From Austropuccinia psidii (lineage: Eukaryota; Basidiomycota; Pucciniomycetes; Pucciniales; Sphaerophragmiaceae): a stretch of 64,000 nt of DNA. The stretch covers positions 4,115,499-4,179,498 of the forward strand of contig JALGQZ010000015.1 in assembly GCA_023105745.1 (NCBI GenBank). The letters run 5' to 3'. Below the pieces are notes generated by a model, which did no database searches, had not been told where the DNA came from, and was given only the letters and a program-made list of their open reading frames with translations. The position numbers were made by a program, and so were the translations under genes. Positions 39,045-50,220 of this stretch are shown one piece after another; the stretch's first letter is position 1, and every line of letters starts with the position of its first letter.

Positions 39045-40815
39045 TGTGAGCCTTAGAGGTATTTTCATATACCCAAAAGACCACAAATGATAAATTAAGA
39101 TACAAATATAAATAAAATAAGTTTATTTATATTATAAAAATAAAAATTGAAATATAAATACAAATATATATTTAAAAATCAAAATTTAATTATAATTTAA
39201 AAATAAAATTACAATAAAATTTAAAATTATGAAGTTACATTTTTACTTGTAAAAATTAAGTAAAAATGAATTTTTAATAAAAATTGTGAAATTAAAATAT
39301 TTTTGGTAAAAGGTTATAAAGAATATATTAAAAATTTTACTCCAATAAATAAAAATAAAGAAATTATCACACCATTGGATTCCTCATAAAAAATAAAGTG
39401 GGGACACCCCTGGATGAAATTTCTGTAACTAAACTCTAAATAATCTTAGATTAAGTTTTTAGTGTTTTTTGTACAAAAGTATGAAAATCCTCAAAACCTT
39501 AATTTAATTCACACCACATGCGGTCTTAACCATCAATTTTTGTGTTAAAACTGAGGTGTTGTGTTTAGTTTAGAAGCTATGAGGAACTGAAGTATTTTCA
39601 ATTGAATTCAATTGAAATGTCAAAATGTGCATGTGTATTACATAAGTGAGCTTTAATTTACATATGAGGTATTAATTATTACAGATGTGTAATTCAAAAA
39701 TCAATTGAATTACATGATGAGGAACTAAAGAAAAAAAAATTGGAAAGATTAATTCTGGGGGTGAAAAGACACTCTAGCTCTAAGGGGGAGCTAGACCCCC
39801 AAAATCCTTGCTGACTGGTGTGAGATGTCAAAATACATGCAAAAGTTCATTACTTTTGGCCTGGAATTGAGTCACAAGCTCTGTGACTCAATTGATGATG
39901 AGGTTTTGATACCAACCAGAGTAGTTTTAACTGCTGCCAAAAGGGTAAAACTCCCCTTAAGTTAAAAGAATTTTAGTAAAAACAGCTTTAACTGGTTTCT
40001 AAGACTCGTACACACATTCTGACGTGTTTTGAAGGCCCTAGACCAGGTATATCTATAGTAATTGCTGATTTAAGGGTCTAAAATGGCTTAAACCAGGGTT
40101 CAATGATGCCATAATTGGCTTTTCTGTTGTCAGACTGTTTTTCACGACTGACAAGAGTAAATTTTACTTTTGGAGTAAGAAAATTGATAGCTATAAAAGA
40201 ATGTCTTCCTTGCCCCACTTTTCTCTTCATTTTGGAATATTTTCCTTTTCTAATTAGCTTAAACACTGTTAAACCAATCAATAAAACATTCCAACCACCC
40301 TTTTCAAATTACTTTAAACCTTCTAACCACGTGAAAAAATTATTATAATCATTGTTTGTAACTCTTATAATCATTTTTACCCCTGAACCACCCCAAAAGT
40401 GAATTAAAGCATCTTTCATCACTGTTAACTTTGTCACTTTGTTTCCAAATTCACTCTGGTCACTTTTGGGAGTGTTTTCTCTTTAAATATATTTTTAAAG
40501 ACTTTGTTCTTTAATTAATTGCTTGCAGTTCTTTTCTCAATTAATTCCAATTGAAATTGCTCTTGAAGAAATTTCTTTTGTAGCCTTAAATATCTCTTGT
40601 AGAGTATTTTTGGATAAATCTTTATTGTTGGTAAAACAATAAATTTTTATTATATTATTTTTTTATACTTATAAAGTTAAAAACAATTAAATTGGCATGT
40701 TTTCTCTTTAAAAATACTATTTTCTTACTATTCCTAAGGAATTCTACCTTATGCAAATTTTGAGGACAGGAAAAGTACTTGATATCTTATCAAAGTTTCA
40801 TATCCACACCTTACA
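39045..40815 (+). repeat. 3' LTR of the Gypsy element
   Basis: The 1771-bp LTR aligns along its full length with the 5' LTR. It keeps the paired bZIP-site inverted repeat (39865-39893, arms of 12 bases here), TATAAAAG at 40192-40199 and the CTTACA end. It carries a small deletion around 40085 relative to the 5' copy, where an AAAAATGGCTTAAACC segment is present once instead of twice. Confidence 0.9.
39865..39893. promoter_or_regulatory. Paired Gcn4/AP-1 sites (3' LTR copy)
   Basis: AATTGAGTCACA and TGTGACTCAATT flank an AGCTC spacer. Both TGAGTCA and TGACTCA cores are intact although the spacer and the adjoining stem base pair have changed. Confidence 0.55.
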
Positions 40816-41089
40816 ATTTTCTTCAGAAAAAAATTGAAACACATAAATATTCATAATATTTCACTTTTCCTGATGATATTACATAAATATGATTATAAAA
40901 TTCCCAAAAAATCTCAAATTATTCACTCTTTAAATATTGAGCTTTAATTAGAAATTTGTTGTTTTGTAAACCATCTTTATAATAAAGAGTTAGTTTTACT
41001 ATTACTATAAAGTAAGACAAATACAATTAATTAAGAGAAGATATTGACAGAGTTAGTTTTTATCCTTACAGCCTTAATCCATGAATACC

Positions 41090-41170
41090 GAGCACTGAGG
41101 GACTCAAACCCTCATTGTCAAAATTCATGAGCGATTCTCTTACCAATTGATCACATTGGGAAAAACGCTT
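41090..41170 (-). ncRNA. tRNA-like pol III unit, probably a tRNA pseudogene or SINE head
   Basis: On the minus strand an A box TGATCAATTGG (41153-41143) and a B box GGTTTGAGTCC (41110-41100, one mismatch to consensus) are 33 bp apart, the spacing seen in intron-less tRNA genes. The B box sits in a perfect T-arm with stem GAGGG/CCCTC. The acceptor stem does not pair (about three of seven) and the anticodon stem is poor. This is therefore not a functional tRNA as it stands. It could be a tRNA relic or the 5' part of a tRNA-derived SINE. Confidence 0.4.
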
Positions 41171-41951
41171 AACATTGCACTGACGTTGCATTGACCTGTA
41201 ACGTCACACTGAAAAATTTCCAATAGTGGCAGTGTGGGCTACAGGAAACACCCAAATGCTTGCTGTAGATAAATTCTCAACCTCTAGGCCTGCGCGCCCC
41301 AGAATTACCTCACTTTCTTTTTTTTTCAATTCATCCAAGTATCAACATACTTGATTTTTTTTCATTTTATTGATTCATCGCCATTTAAAGCCTCAAACCA
41401 CTTGCTTAATCACAAAAAATCCAAACTTTTCAAGTCAGTACCAATTCATCTTAATTTATAAATAGTTTGTTGGAAGGTTTGACCACTGCTTACTATCTGG
41501 CTTGTTCCCCCTATCAAGACCGATAGAAATTATTGTTTTGGAAAAAGCAAACTGCTTTGGTGGCTGGTTCAAGAGTCACAAACCTGATTCTCATGATGGT
41601 CGTCCAGAAAGCACAGCTCAAGGTTGCATATTTGAAAGTGGACCTAGGAGCATGTGACCGAAGGGTATGGCTGGAATGATGACCCCTCAGCTTGTTCGTG
41701 ATCATTTTTGTCTATCTAAAAGAATCTTTTGTCCTCATCCCATGTCCCAGCATTTTGTGAGAATGGCCTAACCTTGTTGTTTTGATTGATTGATTATGAT
41801 AATTACAGATAAAGGAGTTGGGCCTTTTAGATTCATTGATTGTTATACCCAAAAATCATTCGGTTTGAGCAAATTACTATCATTTTGATTACTTCCTTAT
41901 ACTACAAAATTTACAGGGCATTCTGAGAAACAGCTTATCCACAATCTTCGT

Positions 41952-42371
41952 TTACTGAGCAATAAGCCTCACTGTTACCTTTTTTTCGGGTCTCAAAAGT
42001 TTCCATCTTTGATCTTCATGCTGCTGTCAACACTTCACAAGTCTCCCATCAATCGGATCCCAAAAGCTGTCATCGAATAATTATTCCAAAAACCCAACAA
42101 ACAAGTCATCAAGGACAAAAGCATTCAACAGTTCATTGAGCATATATTTGGTTGAAAGATTGGTGAAGAAATTGTCAACACAATGGTTCATGGGATTTAT
42201 GCTGGTGACTATTGACAACTTAGTGCGCATAGCACGCTGTCTGGCCCTAAAGTAGCAATCGCATGCAACGTCACTACAGCATTGGTGCGATGTTGCGGCT
42301 GAAAGGTCAACCCTTTTCCCGGTGTGTGAGATAAGTGCTTGTTTCAGATGAGTGGTGAGTGAAGAATCCAT
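41952..42371 (-). pseudogene. Decayed repeat ORF of unknown function
   Basis: A 96-codon frame opens MDSSLTTHLKQALISHTGKR and has Cys-rich QCCSDVACDCYF, then LLNAFVLDDLFVGFLE before a TAA (42081-42083). The same frame continues beyond the stop as LFDDSFWDPIDGRLVKC, a second stop, and QQHEDQRWKLLRPEK, down to a TAA at 41952. That continuity shows a longer protein was once encoded. I recall similar predicted proteins as multi-copy in Austropuccinia, so it is probably an uncharacterised transposon or repeat ORF. Composition and CpG are higher than in the flanks. No domain is assigned. Confidence 0.5.
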
Positions 42372-42479
42372 TCCTGCTTTGACTATGTATTAGCCCTGCC
42401 TAATCGTGGTGCAGCAGTTGTGAAAGCATGCTTAAGAAAAGCTATAAAATGCTCCAACAGCTCTTTCTCTTGAAAACTT

Positions 42480-45400
42480 AATTTTCCTAACTATAGCCTT
42501 CAAAAGTCAAGAAGAAGTGTTCAGGTTAAGAATATATATTTAAAGTGAAATATTGATAGTAAATAATATTTGAAGGAAGATGAAAATTGAGAGGGAGAAA
42601 AATTCCATATAATATAATATTAGTATAGAATATTAAATTTAGAAAAGGATGAAAATTATGCAGATTCTCCAATACTCCAATGGCTTTGAATAACCTGGAA
42701 TATTGACAAACAGTTAATAAGTGGATCAAAATCATTTCAGAGGGAGGATCAAATGCAACACCTGCTTCCAGGTTAATCCACTTTTCTCATGGTGCATGAT
42801 GAGTCTTGAAAAACCTTTTATAATTTCAGTTTTGTTTGTGAGCTGTTAATTGTTTTGATAGATTTTTGAAAATTACTTCATCAAAATCAATTGTATCAAT
42901 GCTTTACTTTCCTTATCTTTTTTAATTATCTATTGAAAGAAATTTTAATTCAAATTATTGTTGTGTCTTGAGTACCATATTTTTTCTATTTCTTTTTTAT
43001 AAATTGGTATTTAAAAATGATTATTTAAAACATTTATTTTGTTTAAAGTTGAAAACGATTGAAATATCTTTATTAAAAAAATATTTGCAAATTTTAAATA
43101 AAAGGGAATTATTTCTATTGGCTTAAAAGATATATTATATTTTATTGTATAAAATAAAGAAGACACTTGGAAAAAAGATATTTGAATAAATTATGAAAAA
43201 AACTATAGCTTATATAGAGTTTAGGTTTTATTCAAAAGAAATTTCCATGACAGCTTTTGCCAATATTGAAAATTTATTGCTTTCCGGCTTTAAACCATTG
43301 GATAATTGTCTATTTATGGAGAAATATGAAGTAATTAAATAAATTATATTATATAGATTTTATCATTTTAACCTTCTTTATTCTTTTGAAAAAATTATGT
43401 GAAGTATTTTTAGTTTTGTTAATGATTTTAATAATTTTTCAAAAGGAGCTCAAGAGAGAGTTTTTTGAATTGAATTCCTTTTTATCAAAGCTTTATAATA
43501 TTTCTCTTCTGGTTGTTATGAATGATAGTCTTATTTTACTAATTTAATACACTCAAATTGCTTTTCAGATATCTAAAAAATCATATTATTCTTGCTCTAT
43601 GTTTAATCAATCGATTGAGGTTTATAAAATTGGTAATTTGAAAATTAATTTTCAAAGGTTTTTAAATAAAAAAATAAAACAAGAACCATATATTTTGATA
43701 ACAGAATGTGGGGAAAAAAATCAAATTCGAAGATAATAGAAAAAAGTTTATTGAAAAAAAAAATACTCGAGTATACATAAATATTTTAATAAATAAGCTA
43801 TGAAAAATTCAAAGTTAAATTTTAGAGATTTTTCTACATACTTCAAATCTCATAGATATCATAACTGAAACAAAATAAGGAATTTATTACATACCATATG
43901 TTATGATTTATTTAAAAAAAGGATATATAAAAATGGAATTCAAATTGAAATTTCATATTTTGTTTAGTTTATTGGAAAAAACATTCATTTATTCCATAAT
44001 TCAGATATTCCACATCATCAGTTGGTTGGGATAGTATTCATTCTCAAGAGAAATTTTTCCTTAGAATCCAAATAGGAAACAGTATCTATGTTGGTTTTGT
44101 TAAATAATAACTTGAGATTTTAAAGAAAGGTTTTTCAGTAATTAAATAAGAAACTCAAAAAGAAAGAAAAAATGAAATACAGAAAATATTACTTTCAAAA
44201 AAATCGTCATAAAGTTACGATGATTCTGTAATTAAGTCTGGATTCAAATTCAAATAAAAATGAGTTAAATCATTTCACTTGAAAAAAAGGTTTGAGCTTC
44301 TAAGAGTAATTATATGAACAGCTTTTTGATTAGGGAACTCATTATGTTTTATATTTAAATTATTCAATTGAAGAAGATTTTTTCAAATTTTTCAGGAGGA
44401 AGTTTTTAAAAGGTTGGGAAATTTACTTGGAAGATGATAATTTCAACTTTGTAATCATATAGGTATGTGATATTAAGATATTATTATTTGTCTTTTAAGA
44501 ATTAATTCAATATATATTTGACAAGATATGGAGTTTGGAAAGACTATTTTGTAGCTCTCAATTAATTTTTAAAACAAATTTTCTTGTCAAATAAAGCTCA
44601 AAGTTTCAAGTGATTATGATTTTGAAATTTTGGAGTAATATATAATCACATATAAATAAAATAGGACACTCTTTACCAAAAAAGTAATCTCCAAAAATAT
44701 ATATGTTTTCTCAATTATTTTTTTAATTAAGAGTTTATAATGGGTAATTTTTTTAAGCTGAAGAAGAATAGAGCTTACTAAATAAAGCAATAGAGGGATA
44801 ACTAAAAATATCTTTAAATCGCTGATATATTGGGTGAATATTCAATACCTTCAAATTTTCAACAGACTTCCTTTTTATTAAGTAATTTCAATTCAAAGTC
44901 ATTCTTTTAAAAGTTAGCATTATTCAAATATTGAAGATAAGAAAAAAGATCTTTGGCTCAATCCTTATCTGTAATTTTCTCAAAAATTTGAACATGGAAA
45001 TAATTTTTCTGGGAAACTTCTTCATTCAAAGTTTTTTGAACTCTTCAAAAAATGAAAATTTCATTTGGGGAATTTTTTCATTTGGAAAATAAAACTGAGA
45101 ATCACCAAGGTTATTTTTTATTGTTGAAATTTGACGTCCTTTGAAATTCGGGTTTTTTAATGAAGTCCATATTTCTTGAATAAGGTCATTGGCCAGGGAA
45201 ATTGAAGAGTATCAAAGTTTATGAAAATCACTGAATTGAATTAGCTCTTCTAAAGATAAGTTTTTTGTGGAATTTTATATTTTGAAATCATCATTATATA
45301 ATATTTTGGGAAAATTTGGTAAGGGTACTTCCTTATTCAAGGAAAGCCAAATAGATGGGAGCTGTTCAGCCAAGCCTTTTAAAGAATCTCTCTCAAGAAA

Positions 45401-46000
45401 CCCATGTAATAATAATTTATAAATATCTCCTGAAAAATGCTAGTTGTATTTATGGAAAATGTGGGAAGAAAAGTATTAATTGTGTTATGATTGTTTTACA
45501 AAAGTCAGAATGTGATTAAGAGTTTCTCCACACCAGCAAGAAAATATCTAATCATATCTCGCATAGGTTGTACAAAGTGTAATGTGGGGTTAGGAGCTAT
45601 TTCTGAGGACCAATTTGAAATAAGGAGCTCTCAATATTTCTTCAAAGGTTCTTGAAGTTTTTCCACTTGATAAGACATGAATATGTTAGCTATCTGTATA
45701 GCAGTGGAAATAGTGGAAATATATTTGTGAGGACAAAAAGAATTTGAATTTTTGCATTTACAATGAGGGAATAATATAAGTAGGATATTCATTGTAGAAA
45801 AAGCCAAGCATTAACCTTCTTTGGGGGTACCAGCAGAAGGTATCCCAATTTTTGGGGTAGTCCAGTATACCAAGATGAAATATAGATTATTTTTGAATAA
45901 ATCCAAAAAAGCTCGATTTCAATTGCATAAAGATACAAGTAATTTACTGAGCTTGGATATCCTTCTATTACAGAAAGTGGAATATAAGGGTAAAATGAGC
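42480..46000. other. AT-rich stretch without a gene
   Basis: Stops are dense in all frames. The 69-codon minus frame at 42526-42735 is low-complexity. I see no terminal repeats. Confidence 0.5.
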
Positions 46001-46776
46001 TTAAAATTGGTCTACTGTGTGATTCATAAATTAGTTGTTGCTTTCTGGATATAGAATGGTGAGTATCTTGGGAAATTGAAAGAGGTGGGTCTTTATCTTA
46101 TTAAAGCTTTATTGAAATGTTCCTTATTTTACCCTTAATATCAGATTTCTATTGATACACTTTACTATGACTATGAGAACGCAACTGATAGGTTTTTTCT
46201 TACCTGATTGTGTGAGGCTGAACTGGATTTTGTATAATGTTGAGTTTTCCGATTGGTAACTTGATCAAGGGGATTTGGAGTTTCTAAAATAAAATAGGAA
46301 TGCTTTGCAGAGACCTCAAGTGGATTGGGGCTTTTGAGGATTTTATAATTAACTTTAGCCTATTCAATTCCTATTTTCTTTGGATTAATGTTTTGACTTG
46401 CTTATAAGCTTGTATAATGACTTTCTTTTTCTTCAAAGTTAGAAATATGGTTCTTTATAATTTTTCTTCTTCCAATAGAATCTAAAGATTTTTAATACTT
46501 AAATTCCACAAAAGGCCCAAAATAAATGTATGAAGTACATCTATAGTCATTGGCTAAAGTTAAATCAAATAAGCAATTGATTGTAAGATAATATATCAAG
46601 CACCATGTTCTTTGAAAAAATGGGTTTTTCTGAGAAATATTATGTGAATTTTTTTAACTTTCAGACCATTGAAATTTATCAGAAGTTTTTGGGTGGCAAT
46701 GATCCTTGATTGAGATTTTCAATTTGACTTTGTGAGCAAAATATTGTGGTAGAATGTGAAGCATAAACTCCAATAT

Positions 46777-47530
46777 TTATAATAGTTGGTTTATCACCCA
46801 GAAGAGGAAGTGAAGCTTTAATATGGTTCCCTTAAGGATATTGATAGGGTTTGGAAAAAAAGTTCCTTCCCATATCTCATGAAGCTTTGTTATCAGGTGT
46901 TGAAGGATATTATTTAGTTGAGCAGTAGTAGGGTCAACTACATGAGTAAAAAATATTGTGGGTTTTGTAGCAGATATCCGCAGGAAGATTGAAACAAATA
47001 AGAAAAAGCTTCCTAAAGATATGATTTTTGATACTGTTGTCATACCCTAGGTATTAATCCAATTTAAATTAAGCCCAAAAACTACATTAAAAGGATCAGA
47101 AGTCAACATACTTACTTGGCACTCTTTGAAAGGGTTCCATAGTCTTCCATTACAAACATCTTGTCATTTGAGGCTAGAAGTAGACTGAGATTTGCTTTAA
47201 GTCTCCAAAAATATTCAAAAATTGGCCTTAGAAGTTTAGTTGAAATCCATTTTTCCAAGATTTGAAAATTAACTCTCTTGATGGAATTATAAATTTCTTT
47301 ATTTTCATGTTTTTGATATAGCTGATTGTGAAAGCTTTTTTGTATTTCATGATTCTTCATTAATATATTTGTAAACTTTGATAATTCAGGATTAATATGT
47401 TTTTAAATTCAAGCAACTTAGTGGTCATTCCTTTTCTCAAGTGGATCTGAAAATTTGGAACAATAGGGACAACAAATTGATTGTTCTATATCTTTATATA
47501 TGGATAAGAACTTTTTAACAGTTCATATGG
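46777..47530 (-). pseudogene. Tnp2/Plavaka-type (CACTA superfamily) transposase core, decayed
   Basis: Reading the minus strand across several frames gives an ordered set of blocks: SICCPYCSKFSDPLEKG (about 47500-47430, a zinc-finger-like CxxC); MFVMEDYGTLSKSAK (about 47160-47112); DPFNVVFGLNLNW (about 47095-47055), which resembles the LxxDWFNPFG block of Tnp2 transposases; and an open frame 47043-46777 with VVDPTTAQLNNILQHLITKL followed by HEIWEG and FPNP, resembling the PT..QLN..L.PLI.EL..LW.G region. The order fits Tnp2-domain proteins of Plavaka elements, common in basidiomycetes. Catalytic residues are not preserved (Trp-Ile-Asn where Asp-Trp-Phe-Asn-Pro is expected). Stops and frameshifts are frequent and there is no complete reading frame. 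The identification rests on recalled family patterns. Confidence 0.42.
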
Positions 47531-50220
47531 ACTTAGGTATTTTCTCTTGGAAGCTCTTTACATTAAAAAGAAGATTATTAAGGTAAATCTTTTCCCTTTC
47601 AAGAATTGGATTTTGTTGAAAGTTATTATCACTCATTTTTCTTTCAATAATTCCATTTCCTAGTTGAATTATTGTAATAAGGGAAGATGGATGGCGGAAT
47701 TGAAATTGTGGTAGTTGCAATAACTTGGAATTGAATATTCTAGGTCCATGCGGTATCTCTTCAATTGATGTTTGGTTAGAGGCATTTTGTGATTTTACAA
47801 GGGATTCACCTTCATGTACAGAATTCTAAAATAGTATTAGAATAGTCAATTTCAATTAATTTTAAAAGTATTACGTATAAAAGAATTTCTTCCAACAAGT
47901 AGAATGGCATATGATAAATCTGCTTACAATTTTCTCTACATTTGATGAATGAGCTTACTGATGGATGGATATTGGAAGGGATCTTGTGAATTTTTAATAT
48001 CACAGAATAAAAAATGATGAAAAATAATGGGAAAGTGTATTACAAATTGTTGGAGATAGTATTGGAAATATTAATTGTAGTGGGAGTTGAAAATATAGAA
48101 AACCGTATTGATGAAAGGAGAATTATTGATATTATCTTGATAGGCTCTTTTGGACCTTCCAATACCTTGATATTGGCATTTATGCTTTTGGAATTTTTTA
48201 CGATGACACATAAAAAGATTACCAATATTCATGGTTGGAAATAAAAGATTTGAACTTAAAACTTTGAAATCTTAGGATCGATAAAGTCTAAATATTATGA
48301 ATTAAATTGGGCTTTGGAAAATTGAAAGAATCTAGTTATGTTAAATGTCATGAATACATAAGTATATATTTCCAATTACTTATGAAATTTCTTATTATGT
48401 ATTTAACATATTATATTAAAATACATTTTCTATAATGGAGGAGTTGATGTAATATTATATAATTCCTTAGTAATATATTTTATGATTAAAATTGTGATTT
48501 TAATATGGAAAAATTTTGCATTCCGTTTTTTTATAAGATCATTAATCCAAACGAGTTAATAAAAATGGATAGAATAACCTAAATTGATGTATTTCCTTAA
48601 GAATTCAAATAATATTTTGCCTGGTTAAAATAAATTGAATCATTTTGACCATTTTGAAAAGTTGGTGAATTTTTTTCAAGTTAATGACTCAGATTCTATT
48701 ATAAATGCGTTGTCAAATCATTTATTGCACAATGAAAATTTTGCTTAAAATTTTCCTTTATTAAAGAAAGCTTAAAAGAAATTCCAGTGGAAGTCTCGAA
48801 ATAAGCTATAATAAAACGAATAGAGTGATTTTTAAAATTACAACAATTAATCAAATGCAAAAACTGCTATATTAAATAGTTAATATTCAATAAAAAACTA
48901 GAAAAATAAATGATATTAATTGGGATTGGAAGTAATTGATTTCATATAGTATATCAAATGTTTCAATTAAACCAAGGGCTTTAAGTTGAGAGACATAATT
49001 TGGACTCTGGTAAGATGTCTATATTCTTCTGGATGAATCCAGTGCTCAGTAATACTTTGAGAAATGAGTCAAGACTGAATATCTTGTGTTCCAGTAGCTA
49101 TAACATCCTTAATATAATTTATGTTTGCTTTTATTTCCCTTTGAGCGCGTGGACTTGGCGAAAGTTGCAAAGAAGCATCATCCAAAAGATAAATTAAATG
49201 AGTCAATTATGGATATCTCCAGAAATTTAGGGTAGAAGAAGCTTGATTTGGGGGTCCTTCAGGTTCTGACATTATTCCATCTTGAAGATATAATGCAAAA
49301 GATTGGGGAAAATATTTAACTGAGAGTTCCACTACCACATAATTCCTCAATTGTTTTTTCATTCCTAATAAATTGTAAAGGTCATATTTTTCAGTCTGTG
49401 CTATAAATAAATTAAAAATAATCTTTTCAGGTTGAAAAAAAATATTTCTTTTGACTTTGGGAGATCTGGTTTGTGGTGCAGATGGAGTTTGACTAAAAAC
49501 ATGTTCATTTTCTTGTCTCTTAAAAATACTCTTCCTGTATTTCAACCATCTTCTCAAAATTTTGAGTCTTTTGAATAGGTCTTTTGATCATTTCCAGTGT
49601 TTTAGTTGGACGTTACTCTAATTTTTTGGAAAATTTCCCAATTTTCCAAAAACAAAATGTCTATACAAGAATTCCAGGTTGAATCTGGATTTTCTTCCTT
49701 ATGATAGGTACATCTTTCAAATCCAGAGTTTTCCGAGATATCATGGAAATTGGAAGGGCAGATGGAGAGTAGCTTCAAGAGGAACTAATTGAGGTTTAAT
49801 CAAAGGAATATTAAGAGGGAGGAAGTTTGGGTGTTATTTTCTTAAGGCTTGTTTGATAATGAATTCCTTCTCATCTTCATCGATTTGATATTCATTACTT
49901 CTAATTGAAATGAAGACTTCTTTGACTTGGTCTTTAATGAGCTTTTTTTGGTTTCAAGAAATTTTAGAAGCTAATTTTTTTCTTGAGGAGTAGGGATTTT
50001 GGGAAAATTGGAATTAACTTGAGTAATACCTAAAATATTCTTTTTCCAATTAAAAATGGCCTTTCCAAAGGATGTAGTTGGGGAAGTAATGCCTAATTTT
50101 CTTGACCTTTTTTTATAGGTGTAGTTAATTTGAGCCTCTCTGAGGTTTTTTTTTCTTCTGCTAAGTTTCAGAAATGTTCCTTCCAACCACAAGTAGAGGC
50201 TGTGGTATTTCAGGTTGGGG
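47531..50220 (-). pseudogene. Decayed coding sequence upstream of the Tnp2-like core
   Basis: Minus-strand frames at 49557-49207 (116 codons, with RSPKVKRNIFFQPEK and FPQSFALYLQDGIMSEPEGP), 50192-49971 (with AQINYTYKKRSRKLG and GKAIFNWKKNILG), 48003-47812 and 47720-47523 have protein-like composition. They all lie on the strand of the transposase remnant. They may be the N-terminal part of the same element or an accessory gene. I assign no function. Confidence 0.3.

Larger units (their letters stand above)
30811..40815 (+). mobile_element. Full-length Ty3/Gypsy LTR retrotransposon, inactive
   Basis: The 10,005-bp element is bounded by a perfect 5-bp target duplication ATTTT (30806-30810 and 40816-40820). 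The LTRs begin TGTGAGCC and end CTTACA. Order inside is 5' LTR, primer-binding site, gag with CCHC knuckle, aspartic protease, reverse transcriptase, RNase H, integrase, chromodomain-like tail, purine tract, 3' LTR. Integrase after RNase H places it in Ty3/Gypsy. The polyprotein is broken by at least eight stops and two frameshifts. By eye the LTRs differ at about 20 of the first roughly 370 aligned positions, so the insertion is not recent. I recall near-identical predicted proteins as highly repeated in Austropuccinia psidii, which is unverified here. The element is most likely an autonomous family whose present copy is dead. Confidence 0.92.
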
